NCBI GenBank assembly: GCA_014529385.2
Contig: CM043952.1
Span: 158,997,557 to 159,061,556, forward strand
Direction: 5' to 3'
DNA from: Adiantum capillus-veneris
Taxonomy: Eukaryota; Streptophyta; Polypodiopsida; Polypodiales; Pteridaceae
Length of the DNA stretch: 64,000 nucleotides
Below, piece after piece: positions 43,593 to 55,373 of this stretch (positions are counted from its first letter, which is position 1; every line of letters begins with the position of its first letter). The notes beneath the pieces are model-generated. The model made no database searches. It was not told where the DNA came from and saw nothing but the letters and a program-made list of their open reading frames with translations. Both the position numbers and the translations under genes were made by a program.

Positions 43593-43775
43593 TCAGAAGA
43601 CTTTTATGAAAGTCATCTCCTTGAAGCACGAGAGTAGGCATTGTGTACCAATAGGAGGGATATGAATCCTTTTATTGTCAGAGTAACCAAAACCTGTAAA
43701 ACATACAATGCAGCCAATGTAAAGGATTTTATAAGAGACAAAATTATAAACAGTGTAGAATGAAGGCAAGTTCAA
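43593..43775 (-). pseudogene. possible GIY-YIG endonuclease remnant
   Basis: The minus strand reads 'FYTVYNFVSYKILYIGCIVC', which resembles the first strand of a GIY-YIG nuclease (..VY.I..K..YIG...). Its position upstream of the RT would fit Penelope-like elements with an N-terminal GIY-YIG domain. It is short, and the catalytic Arg and Glu cannot be placed. Confidence 0.3.
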
Positions 43776-43831
43776 TATATGGTAGTTGTCCGACCAAGGA
43801 CAACTCGGGAAATAAAGAGAGAGAGGTTAAA

Positions 43832-45353
43832 TTTGATATCCTCTCGTAGAGAACCATTTATTGACACTTGACCAAATAGACAAGACATAAAAGACAGTAG
43901 ACAATATAGAAAGACAAAACAATCAGAAGCTAAATTTCTTTAATTTATGCCGGCACATCCAGTTCTTGTAGGAGACTAACTGAGCCTAAGAATCCATGAA
44001 AGAAAATACCTATACCTTCCACCATCCAACACAAGCAGCCAGTTAGCACATGGGAAACTTTGATGGGAAGATGGTATCCAAACAGTCTATTCTGTTTGTT
44101 ATTGTTGTCCCATAGCCTTAAACCCCTTCACTCTCCTTATATGCATTTTGAGGGAGTTTTTTCTTTGCTACTCTACCAGGCATGATCCATTTTTTAACGG
44201 TATTTTCTACAATAGGCTTGTTTGGTAGTTTTTTATCTATCATAGTTTCAATTGGTACAATGGTTGTTTCCGGTTTGATGAGAAAAAGTGGTTTTCATCT
44301 TGCCGAAAAATTGTGCATGGCGGAGGGACGTGAATTTCCATTGGAAAGGTAACATCGCTTGCGAGTTTTAGGGCTGGCATTCTCAAAGGATGGTATCTCC
44401 CCCGCATGTGGGATTCCGATGGAAAGCACCATACCCTATAATACAATTTCATAAACCAATTATTGTCTATTAGTGGTCTATGCTAGAAATGATATCTTCT
44501 GAGAATAGCTAGAGACAACTAAGGAGGCAAGCATCATTTTTGTACAGAGATTATATTTTAACCTAAAGGACCGATCCCAAAGTTAGAAAGAGTGAGATCT
44601 TGAGAGAATATAGAGAGACATAAAGATAGAGAGAGAGAGAGAGAGAGAAAGAAAGAGATCAAGTTTGGGGCCATAAAATCTGTAGATGATCTTTTCAAAG
44701 GATTATATGTATACTACCTTTAATCTAGAAGTACTATATTTTAGTAAAATCATGGCAGAGTTTTGTTTGTAAGTAGACACATTTTTCAAAAAGTAACCCT
44801 GCCCTCCTTCTTTAGGAGCCTCACATGAGGATTTAAATGATAAGCCCATAACTACTCGACAAATTTTACCTTAGTACGTATAAAAAAATCTTTTCTAATT
44901 TTGCCAAAATTTTGGCAGAGTTTTGTTTGTAATTAGGTCCGTTTTTCAAATTAAACATGTCCTCCTCTCTGAGGAGCCTCACATGAGGATTTTATTTTGA
45001 ATATATAAAAGGGAAAGCTCTTCTTTAATACACATACTAGTCAGCATGCCATTTCCATACCAACTTCCTTTACAAGTTCTTAGTTCAATCATTAAAATGT
45101 ACAAAAAACCATTTCCACTGTTTCAAGACCAATTCTTGTTAATACTCAAGAGTCACTTTGTTACAAACTTATACTTTAGTGTCTAAAGAAATGAACTTAT
45201 GCCAAATTTTGGTTGGACATCCTCTTAGTAGACTGAAAGTCTACCAGAAAGCTCGGGATCGTCATTTGTATGCTTTGTGTTGAGACTCTGCCGATTGATA
45301 CACAATGTAAGGCTGTCAAAGAAGACCATACAAGATGCTATCTCATGAGCGGA
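43832..45353. repeat. dispersed ~1.5-kb repeat, copy 2
   Basis: Collinear with 19977-21446, same orientation, by eye roughly four-fifths identical. Contains a (GA)n at about 44627-44649 and the extra block at 44331-44392. The right boundary is where LTR sequence begins ('GAGCGGATG'). Confidence 0.8.
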
Positions 45354-46262
45354 TGTGGGACGCATGTCTAACCTCACCATCCTATCTTATTGTAGTATTA
45401 GCGAGAACCACGATTAATTTGTGAAATCATGGGACGAAGCTGACTCAACTAGTGCATAGAGGCTACAAGAGGTTGTCAATCTCTCGAAAAACAACTAACA
45501 ACTCGCATCTAACTCAAGCTACACTCAAGTGACTGAAATCACCAAAAGTCAATCGCTCATCGACAAACAAATCACATTTGTTACAGCATCAAATGACATC
45601 CAAACGTAAGGAAACTTCTAGGACAAGTTTATAAGACCTAAACACACATTCTTATGGTCTCAAACCCCACTTTAGGTCAAGTTCCAAAATCGTGATTATT
45701 AACAGCAATGGATTTTTGACCTAGTCGTTTTCGACCCAGAATGCATCTAATGCTTAGGACTGATGTCCCAGTACCCCGACTATGCTTAGTTTTTGATTTA
45801 AAAGTGTAAATTCTTAGTTATGATGAAATTAGGCTGTACGTTGGCGATGCCAAAAGCTACGAAACACTGTGAACTGCTTACGTCAATGCGTTGAGCTCTT
45901 ACCTGCGGTTGTAATGCAACAAATGCAATCACAATGTGACAACCAAAGAGGGAGTAGGAAGCGTGAGAAGGAGAGAAGTGAGCGCCATTAGCTCACGCTG
46001 TGTATTTCTTATCCAAAAACTTACAAAATTTGGCTTTTATACATTAGCCAAGGTTTTTGGGTGGTCAAAACTAATAATCTGGAATTCTACCAAAGCTGTG
46101 TAATAACTGGCTGATACAATTTGGAAGCTTGTAGCCCCGGATCATTAATTACAGAGTTTATATGAGAAAATAGGAGTTACAATATTCCCGATTTATCAAA
46201 ATAATAAATGTTTTACAAAGAGAACTCCAAAAAATGATTTCCGTATTAGCTTGCTACTAACA
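45354..46262 (-). repeat. LTR of a gypsy-type element (minus strand)
   Basis: The minus strand starts TGTTAGTAGCAAGC at 46262, directly after a polypurine tract, and ends near 45354 with CCCACA. It is homologous to the plus-strand LTR 55374-56333: both carry 'GTATAAAAGCCAA.TTTTGTAA' with 'AAGTTTTTGGATAA', and the block 'AACTAGTGC.T.GAGGCTACAAGAG' (as read on the plus strand here). The outer end is placed to within a few bases. Confidence 0.75.
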
Positions 46263-46276
46263 TTCCCCCCTCCTGG
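46263..46276 (-). other. polypurine tract
   Basis: The minus strand reads CCAGGAGGGGGGAA abutting TGTTAG of the LTR, marking this as a 3' LTR. Confidence 0.75.
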
Positions 46277-46589
46277 ACGACACAACTTTATGGGCTAAAA
46301 TAGTCTTTGGGTTGACGGCTGGCAAGGCGGTCTTTAAGCGCGTCCAGTGCCTTCTGGTAGCTGATTTTTCTTTCTTTGTTGGGCACTTGTAGAAATTGCA
46401 TTGTCACTTTATTCTTCAGCTCCACCGCTGAGTAGCCCACAAACCTGGATGTAAGGTTACTGATCACCGGTGCAAATATCTTCGTTCGCTAGGTGAAGAA
46501 TGCTTCTTCAAATGCCAACATATTATTCGATGGCAAGAACATACATCTGGCATAGAAGCTGGAAAGGACTTCTTCCGAAGGTTGCCCAC

Positions 46590-47339
46590 TCAGATCGTTA
46601 CATAAGCCTTTGTTTTCTTCCAGAAATGATATCCATGGGGCTCTTGTTTGCTCAGGTCATTAAAAACTTGGATGCATGTGAGAAACATCCTGTAGATCTT
46701 ATATAACATGGTGCAAGATAGATCTGGTAGACTCTTAAAAAAAGACATGGCACCCGTTAGGGTTTTCACCATGTATTCCTTTGTCACTTGTCCTCTCTCT
46801 GGAGCTGGCAGCCTGCGGTAGTTAATCCAAGTTGGCCTCTTCTTTGTCAATGCTTCATGCTCTTGCCATGTCCTTACTCTGGGTACAGGACAGAAGGTTG
46901 GATCTCTTTGAAGGGCTACATGTGCTCTTGTGAACAGAACCAGGTAACTCAGATTCTTGTTCAGCGAGCTTAACCTCCACTTTGGGTGGTCTTTATCTGC
47001 CCCATCTTCTTGCATATATTTGTACAGCCTCTCTTTCACTTGTAGTAATTCCACTTTGATGAGAGGGTATGGTAGGGATTGCTGGTGCCATTGCGCATTG
47101 ATCTGATTGGGAGTGAGTTGAGTGACATTGACAGAGTGTAAAACTCTCAACTCCCAATCCATTGTGGCTTTCCGCTGCTCATCCACCTCTTGGGTGATCT
47201 TCTCTTTCAGTGCGTCTTCTTCAGCTTTTGACAGTTGGACCATTGGGACTGTGTCTGCATCTCTGATTTTGATATGAAAATCCTCATCACCACTTGGCTC
47301 TGCTGTGGATTGTGTCTCAAACTCAGCAAATGGGATCAA
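46590..47339 (-). pseudogene. unrecognised frame, 3' part of LTR-element ORF
   Basis: I do not recognise it. The open frame reads 'MIPFAEFETQSTAEPSGDED', 'KEKITQEVDEQRKATMDWEL', 'NQINAQWHQQSLPYPLIKVE', 'LLQVKERLYKYMQEDGADKD', 'YMVKTLTGAMSFFKSLPDLS', 'MLYKIYRMFLTCIQVFNDLS'. Mostly helical, no zinc knuckle and no enzyme motif. It lies about 310 bp upstream of a polypurine tract and 3' LTR, where Athila/Tat-type gypsy elements carry an extra ORF. It is separated by stops from 48003-47416. Confidence 0.5.
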
Positions 47340-47415
47340 GGGTATGGCTATCTATGGTGGCTCTGAAGTGACTGCCTCTTCCTGTGTGTTTGGTTTCCCA
47401 TGTCTGAGGAGTTGG

Positions 47416-48513
47416 TTAACTCGGTTGGAGCTCTTCTATTTCCTTTAGGATCTCCTCTTCTCTCTGAACCCGCATCAGTGCTAGGTCCCTGTGTTGTGAT
47501 TGTTCTAGCTTTAATTCCAACTCAAGATCTTTTTTTTTCTTCTCTAGTGCCTTGTACACTTCGTCAGTTCCTTTGATCGAGGCCATGGTTGGATTTTCTC
47601 GTATTTGCCGTAAGAAAATTGCATGATCATTGATTCGCTGTTTAGAGTACTGTAGAGAAGCATTTGCAACATCTAATTGCACCTGAATTTTTTGAGGTGA
47701 CAAAGATGTCATAATAAGTTCATTCGTAACTTCTATCAATTGCTCGTCTTTTTCTTTGCAGGCATCAAATAATTTGGTGAGAAATTCACCTAATTCCTCC
47801 ATTTCTTTTTGTAGACTATCCCTAGCTAGCTGGTGCTGTCCAGCTTCTGCCTTGATCTCTTGCACCTGCCTTTTAAGATCGGTGATGACATTCATCCTGT
47901 CTTCTAACTCTCCTTCGAGAGTGTCGATCACCATCTCAAGCTCTTTGGACTTTGTGTTGCGGCTTAGTGCTGCTGAACGGAGTCTCTCCGTCATTTCTTG
48001 CATCTGCCATGCATATTCATTGACTTGTACTATTACCTCGTTGTTTCACTACCACTCCTCCTGTTTGGCCAGCTGAGATGTGCTTGCAGCCTCATGTGTA
48101 TCTTTCTGCTGCATCGTAGCTGCTAGTTCTTCTAGTGTGGAGGTAGAGGGTCGGTCTGCTTCTTTGTCATCTTGAGGCTTTGATGCCTAGGTAGTTTCTG
48201 GCTGAGTGGAAGTAGAGGGTGCTGGATCAGACCTTGTTGTCTCTTCTAGTGCCGGCCTTTCTTTCTTCTCTAGCTCGAGTTCTTTCTCTTGTGCAGTGGT
48301 AGCCTCTTTTTTTGGCTCTGCTACTTGATCTTTCTCTTTCTCTTGCTGGTACGCCTCTTGTGCAGATTTTGTTTCTTTGTTGGATTTAGATTCATTGGTT
48401 TTCTCTGGCTCCACTTCTTCATTGGTGTCTTTGCCCGTAGGTGATTGTGGTTGGTTTGGCATGGGGTGTTCCTGTTGTTCGGTAGGCGGTGAGGTTGGTC
48501 TGATGGGTGGCAT
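47416..48513 (-). pseudogene. coiled-coil frame, 5' part of LTR-element ORF
   Basis: Two frames in one orientation. 48513-48187 is a disordered acidic N-terminus (MPPIRPTSPPTEQQ..., E/K/Q-rich repeats such as 'NEEVEPEKTNESKSNKETKS'). 48003-47416 is a long coiled coil ('MTERLRSAALSRNTKSKELE', 'DTLEGELEDRMNVITDLKRQ', 'SLQKEMEELGEFLTKLFDAC', 'ALEKKKKDLELELKLEQSQH'). Stops lie between them (near 48185 and 48047). Together with 46590-47339 it may once have been a protein of about 640 residues. Function unknown; structural or gag/env-like roles are guesses. Confidence 0.5.
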
Positions 48514-48519
48514 AGAATC

Positions 48520-49684
48520 ATGTTGTAGTATGTAGAAAAGGCATCTAAGGGGTGTGTGTAACCATGGGGACTATTTTTATAGGTGTGGACTAACATAGAG
48601 ATAGTTAAGAGGTCTCTAAAGTGGCATGAAAGGTCACCCACAACATCTCAAGTGGATTGGGCTAATTTACAGCTGATGCCTAGACTAGCTCTATATAATG
48701 AGTCTTTTTGTACACACTTTTGATTCAATCAAGTAATCAATTTTTTTCCTAGACTCTAATCTATTTACATTGTGTATTCAAGTGTTATAATCTGGTCAAG
48801 ATCCCTATGCTAGATTACATGGCATCTACTTCTCTATTGCCAACCTAATTGATTCATAACTCTTTCGTTGTATTTGCATTTTTTTCTAGTCAAAATCATA
48901 ATCTAATCTTGCGCGGGCAAGTACTTGGCACACCCAAGTGGCCACTGCTATTTATGATTTGGTTGTCTTTGTTAGGAAGTGCATTAGATTTAGTGTTGCC
49001 ATTTTGGTATAATAATTAGGTGCTTTTAGACCTCTTTAATAGCTCTTAGATGAGTCCTTCATCACCAAATTACGACATGATTAACCCCCTCTAATCTCTT
49101 GCCTAAGATTGGGTGTGTGTGAAGGAAAGCTACTCTGCCAAGCCGAGGTAATAATCTCTTTTTGACCCTCTCCACGTGCACGGCATAAAGGCCAAGCGGT
49201 CTAGGGTATTAAATATAGTGCATTGGGCCCAAGAAGTTGTGGGCTCAAGGCTCCCCATTTTAGGACATTGGGAGGACGTGAACATCGACTTCAAATCACC
49301 CTACAAGGATGTTCAAGTCTACAAGGGCCATGTCATGTACGGGGCGCTTGGGCACAATAGTTGAATGCAAAGCTTAATCACTCAATAACACCCTCCCCCC
49401 CCCCCCCCCCCCCCAAATGGCCAGACGAGCTTCAAATCTCACCCTCCAAGGGCCCGAGCATATAGCTTATTCCCATGGCTTGAAATGACTTAAGGGAAGC
49501 CCCTTCCATTAGGGGAGTTTCTCACATAAAGAAAAACAGAGCTACTCTATTACGAGGTACTTTCCACAGATAGGGCAAAGATTGGAACGAGGTTCAAGGA
49601 AGTCAAAGAAAAGAGTGTAGAGGGAATCAAAGGGTGATTTCATAATTTTAAAAGTGAAGACACACTTCACGTAAGCAAGTAAAG

Positions 49685-49721
<37 letters not shown>

Positions 49722-49880
49722 TGTATTAGAAGGAAATACATCTCCACACAACACATTGCAACACCAAAATATATGCCTAAATTATCATTTATGGAGATGA
49801 TATACTAATTGTGCATTTGGAAGGACTTAAAGCACTAGCCTTGTCATAATAATTCAAGTGCTTAGACCTCTCCAAGGAGA
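48520..49880. other. non-genic; no 5' LTR found
   Basis: A/T-rich. C run at 49395-49414 and (CT)n at about 49691-49717. No copy of the 45354-46262 LTR is seen, so the 5' end of that element is lost. Confidence 0.5.
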
Positions 49881-49884
49881 AATG

Positions 49885-50350
49885 AAAGAGAAGGGACTTA
49901 GAAAATTTAATGGTGAAGGCTTTCACACTTGGTAGGCCAAGTTAAAGGGGTAATTAATGAAAAAGGGGTTGTGGGGAATAGTCGAGCCAACAATTAGTGA
50001 CCCATCATTTAGTGATGGAGCACAAGGGTAGACATGCACTATGAGCACATATAACCAAGCCAAAGGTGAGGGAATCATAATCACTTCACTACATGATGAT
50101 TGTGAAACCTCATCATAGCCGCATGGGAGGCACTAGAGAGAAACTTTGGGGCTAGGAAAAAGAAAATTAAGGCAAGATTAAATATATATCTCTATAAATT
50201 ACGAATGGAGCCTAGCAAAGATATTGCAAACGTAGTCAATTGCCTTAAGCATTGTCATCTTGCATTGTGGGTACGTTTGGAAAATCACAAAACTACAAGC
50301 TATTGTGCACTTTCTCAGGTTTGGTTCAATCCAATGGCTACTATGTTCAC
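49885..50350 (+). pseudogene. copia-type gag remnant
   Basis: The plus strand reads 'KFNGEGFHTW', stop, 'AKLKG', then 'LMKKGLWGIVEPTISDPS' and 'GIIITSLHDDCET', collinear with the gag at 60922 ('KFNGDGFHTWQTKLRGYLMK', 'GIIITSLHDNYVH'). There are many stops and frameshifts. LTRs not located. Confidence 0.8.
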
Positions 50351-51654
50351 TAGACATGGCCAAGGGAATTATTTCTAATCACCCGCTTGGAGTCTCAAGC
50401 GAATAATGATCATTGCTTGATTCATTGTCAAATAGGGCTATTGGAAAAACATGTTGAGTTTAGCATGATTTGCTTGACATTTAAGACAAATTTGGTGGCC
50501 ATTGCATCACTCCTTACTTTGTGATGACTAGTTTATTTGAGAACACAATGGGCCTGTAAGTGCTGGCCAATAACACACTTGAGGTGCATGGAGCAATTTG
50601 ACAATACACAAAGAGAGTATCAAGCTTGAATGATTGAGGACCGCAAGAGTGAAACAAGAGTATGAAGAAAATCTCGAAAGGTTAGGGATGTTAATTTGTA
50701 GAATGCACACCCCTAGTCAAGAGGAAGGTGCAAGAATATGCAGGAGTCGATAAGAAGTGGAGAAGAAGAAACAAAAGAATGACCAATGACATGAAAGATT
50801 TCACGATCGAATGAGGAAAATCTCCCTTCGGTCCTAGGTAGATTTGCAAACAAGATGAAATAAAAGGTAGAGGAGACTCGTGCAATGGTCACATAGAATA
50901 TCAATAATGACACTATCAATGTAAACATGTAGAGGTACATCTATATTCACATCAACAGTGCAATACATGAAAGATTTATATGTGAAGACATTTTTCATTT
51001 AAAAGTGGAAATGCCTGAGCCACAACATTGGAATTTGGATGTATCTTTCCTAAGAGAATAATGCCACCCCAATGCATTTTCAATTTTGGTCTCTACAATC
51101 GTGACTTGCTCATGTTAATGTGTCGTTACCATCTCCTCCACTGCCAAATCATCCACTTGAAAATGCACTTGTAGTGTAACATTGAGATGACAAGGGAGAT
51201 GTTGAAGATCCTAGCAAAGCTGCAAAGTGAAGTTTATAGAATCTCACACACCACATTTGATATGAGTGTAATCGCACTTCACTCATTTTCATAGTGTTGT
51301 TTGTCAAGCTTTATGTCAAGTTTCATGTTTTGTAGCTACACCCAAATATTATTTTACTTGGGTTTGAGTATATTCAATTTCCCTTTGGATCCATGATAGG
51401 TGTGCCAAGTGTTTATGGGTATGCATGTTAGCCATATTGATGTAACTAGTAATTTCCCTTTCGTAGTAGAACACCAAGGAATCCAAAATAGGCTTTGTTC
51501 TCTTTTTTCTAGATCAATTCCTCCTCTATGACATCTGCATAAAGTTTTGGGGACTTGGTCTCCTACTTCTATTGTCCATTTTTCGATGACATTCGCAGAT
51601 TTCAATGGTTTTTGCCCAATATCGGCGGTTTTCTTCTTGGCTTCAAGCATCATC
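50351..51654. other. non-genic, decayed
   Basis: No recognisable frame. The first part may continue the gag remnant. Confidence 0.4.
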
Positions 51655-52614
51655 AAGATATCCAAAAAAAAAATTGGCCACTAAATTGTTGTTGATACTA
51701 CATGCATGAAATGGTTCAATAAACGGATTTGGCCAGCACATATGGACTCTGTTGCGACACATAGTTAAGAGAAAGACACCAATGTCAATCCCAAAGACTC
51801 ACATTCTTCACATGGAATATGTCTCTTATAGTGATGTCAGTACATGTGACATCCATCAAGTACGAGAAGTATTTGTGTGTGGATGCAAATGGAAACACTC
51901 AATGACAAGAGTGAGAGTACCCTCATAAACTATGCTCTATAATGGGTTAAACCAAACTCCATGAGTTCTGAGAGCATGTCTTACACTTGTGACTCACAAC
52001 ACGTACTGGAAATGATCCCTACCTTGTAGGCCTATGAACTCTCAAGAAAGATGACCACTAAAAGAGTGGATAATACTCAGAGTGAACCCTTGATTCCATC
52101 ATAAGAAAAAATAATAGGGATAGGGTAAAATTATCAGAGGAGTTACCCAATATACTAACCTCTAATCCTTCCCATAATTTCTACCATGTAGCTATGTATG
52201 ACTTTGTCACTTGCATCAAGAAAAGGTATGCAACAATGTTGCATAACCTATAAGAAATCTTTGGTTTTATCTTATCCAAGAACCCTTGGTTTTAGCTTGG
52301 AAAGCCAAAATCCTTGGTCAAATTCCCAAGGATACTACGGTATCATCCTAGGTTACCTTGCTACAAATAGTGATTGTAAGCAGATTGAAAGAATGATCTC
52401 ATCTACTATCCCTTGGTAGTTGAGAACTTCTATCCTTGAAATCAAAACTGTCAATGGTCACCTATGTGACCATTGACACGTATGGGCAATTTATCAATCA
52501 CAAGGTGGGACATACCCCCAAAAAATGCCACTTCTATAGACACAATTGGTTTTATAGACTAAACAGGATATTGTTTCAAGCTAGAATCTTATTCACAATT
52601 GGATCATTAAAACA
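51655..52614 (-). repeat. LTR arm 1 (minus orientation) of inverted pair
   Basis: Reverse-complementary to 53663-54605 over nearly its whole length. Shared blocks: 'CTTCTATAGACACAATTGGTTTT', 'GAATCTTATTCA.AA.T..ATCATTAAAACA', 'AATCTTTGGTTTTATCTTATCCAAGAA', 'TAGGCCTA.GAACTCTCAAGA.AGATGACCACTA', 'GGAATATGTCTCTTATAGT'. The inner end has TG (on minus) preceded by the purine tract GATGGGGGGATATTAA. Confidence 0.8.
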
Positions 52615-53662
52615 TTAATATCCCCCCATCAAGAGAAAGATTGACAAAATCCCATAAAAAAGTACTCATATGAGGTATTCTTCAGTTTTCTTTTTTGTTT
52701 GAGATATGCCTTGCATAGATTTAAGAGTGATTTCTAACCAATGTACTTCAATCATGAATGTGTGGGTGCAAGTCAATAGAGCTAATCAAAACAAGACATA
52801 TGCCTACCTTGAGGCTCTCTTAAAAGAGTCACGTGATCACGTGAATGAGATGCTTGATAAGTAGGCCATGCTTGCTAGCTACAGAAGAAAATTAGCTTGT
52901 GTGATGCATACACCTTTTGCATAGATCTAAGGATATATATTTAGTTCTCGCTGATGCAGGAAATATGAAGAAATTCCAAAAAAATTGTCTTTACCTTGGA
53001 CATGGTACCTTGGTGTAAGAGCAAGCACATGCTTTTCATAAATGGCTATCTTTTCCTGTCAAACTCAAGGGAATTTTTTTTTCCTTCCAAAGTATTTTAG
53101 GAGGGGCCCAAGGGCCAAAGCTTTCCCAAAGCCACTGAGTTGATCATGGGAGAGGTCGACAGAGGACTAAATAACCCAGGTACATTGCATTCTCCAAATT
53201 TTATTTGCACTTTTGGGTTAGACAAGACCATAAAGCAAGGCTTCAGTATTATGAACAATTATTCTATGAATTGAAAAAATGACTACGATGTCAAGAAGTT
53301 ATGCACCAAGCCAAGGGGCTTTCACGATATATTAGAGTCTACGACTATGAGCCATATTGACATCACACCCCATTGAAAACATGGATTAAAAGGGCTCCAA
53401 ATAGGCATTTCACCCACAATAGGAAAAGAACAAGGCTCTCTCAAAGGTTTATCAAATTGGAGTGATTGACTTGCTTCTACATTGCAAGGCAGGCGCCAAG
53501 CTTAGAACATCTAAGGTTTTTACTGCTTTTATAGTATTTTGAAGCTTCAATTGAAAACCAATAATAGCATGAAAAGAAAGGTGCTTTGACATATGCGGTC
53601 TTCCCCATATGGTTACTTTCTTTGGGATTTTTCCAATCCTTCTCTCAATGGGGGGAAATGAT
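52615..53662. other. interior between inverted LTRs
   Basis: About 1 kb with no frame recognised, bounded by purine tracts facing outward at both ends (52615-52629 on minus, 53649-53662 on plus). Confidence 0.5.
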
Positions 53663-54605
53663 TGTTTTAATGATTTAGTTCTGAATAAGATTCCATCTTG
53701 AGAGAATCTCCTTCTTAGCCTATAAAAACCAATTGTGTCTATAGAAGGGACCTTTTTTGGAAGGGGGGGGGGGGGGGGGGGGGTATGACCTAGTTTGTGA
53801 TTAACAAATCATCCCATATGTGTCGATGGTCACTTCACACTTGTGCTTTCAAGGATATAATTCTCGCCAATGGGATAGTAGATGAGATCATTCTTCCAAT
53901 CTACTTACAATCACTATTTGTAGCAAGCTAACCTATGATGGTACCTATCTACCTAGTATTTTTAGTAGTATCCTTTGGAATTTGATGACCAAGGATCAAG
54001 CTAAGACAAAGTATTCTTGGATAAGATAAAACCAAAGATTTCTTATAGGTTAAGTAGTAGTGATGCACACCCTTTCTTGATGTAAGTGATAACAGAAGGC
54101 TCTCCCTTCCGTAAGTAAAAGGAACCCTTGAGCATAGTTCGGATCACTCATCTTGAGCAAAGTTCAACATTCACTTCCGATGTACCTAACATTATATCCT
54201 GTTAATGTTTCCATATGATGGACTCAAGGGTTCACTCTAACTAATACCCACTCTTGTAGTGGTCATCTCTCTTGAGACAGTTAGGCCTACAAGGTAGGTA
54301 TCGTTTTCAGTACTACCAGTGTGGAGCAAGGTTTATGAAAGGTCCTCTTACTTGTTGTTGAGTGTTTCCAATTAACTCCCACAAGGGTACTTCTCTTACT
54401 TGTCGGATATTACATGTACTAAAATGACTATAAGAGACATATTCCACATGTGGATAATATGAGTCTCTGGGACTGACACTCTTATCTTTTTCTTAACTAA
54501 GTGTTGTGATAGAGTCTCTATGCTCTAGTAAATCTATTTATTGGACCATTTTATGTATGAAATATTGAGAACAATTTCGGTGGCCAAAAACTGTCGGATA
54601 TCTAG
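53663..54605 (+). repeat. LTR arm 2 (plus orientation) of inverted pair
   Basis: Starts TGTTTTAATGATTTAG after GGGGGGAAATGAT. It carries a 21-bp G run (53763-53783) where arm 1 has only four C on the plus strand. The outer end is imprecise; both arms share GGATATCT near their outer limit. Confidence 0.8.
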
Positions 54606-55373
54606 TAAGACTTGTTGATGTAGCAAGTAATATAAACAACATAAATTTTAGGCTACAATTTTTCATACCTATTATGCACATAGCAAAGCTATGTCATGTC
54701 AATGAATCTCTTTCATTACTTGTACCTAGATGTGTTTTTTGTTCTTATTCTATTATATTTCAAACGTTTAGCAAGTCTACCTCTAGTGTTGAAGTTGTTT
54801 TGTATGGATTACTATGAATTTCTATGGTTCAAGATGGAAATTTTTTATACATGTTTTATGTATACTATGAGCATAAATTAATCTATGAGCATTGGCAAGT
54901 GCAAAGCACTTTAATCATAGAAATATAGACTCCGATAAAGTTTTGCTAATGCATGCACACTAGGTGCCATGGGCCTTAATGTTTAGCAAAGGCATATCTG
55001 CAATGGCATGCAAATTCATGCAGTTAAAAGCCAACCATCATATGAGGACATGACTTAGTATAGGTGATTGTAAATGGATTGACTAAACTTCAAAAGTTTA
55101 TTCGAACCAGATCCATTAAAAAAACCCATGTTGAAGATAATTTGTATATATTATAGGGATTGTCCATAATAATTTATGAGTAAATATCAGGATCCCAAGT
55201 TTATCAATCACTTTTGGAGGGCTGTATTTAAACAATTAGGAACACAACTCAATATCAGTATTGTAAGTCCTCCCAAGATGGATGGTGTGACGGGTTTTAG
55301 GGTTAGGGTTTTTGCATCAAGGTCATAGATGCATCGGGCTAATGCTTTTGCAATCACTCTCCCTAGGAATATG
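54606..55373. other. non-genic
   Basis: A/T-rich, no feature recognised. Confidence 0.4.

Noticed and set aside
48700-49380. Possible tRNA-like or 5' LTR sequence right of the coiled-coil frames
   Set aside because: No cloverleaf could be built, and no match to the 45354-46262 LTR was found.
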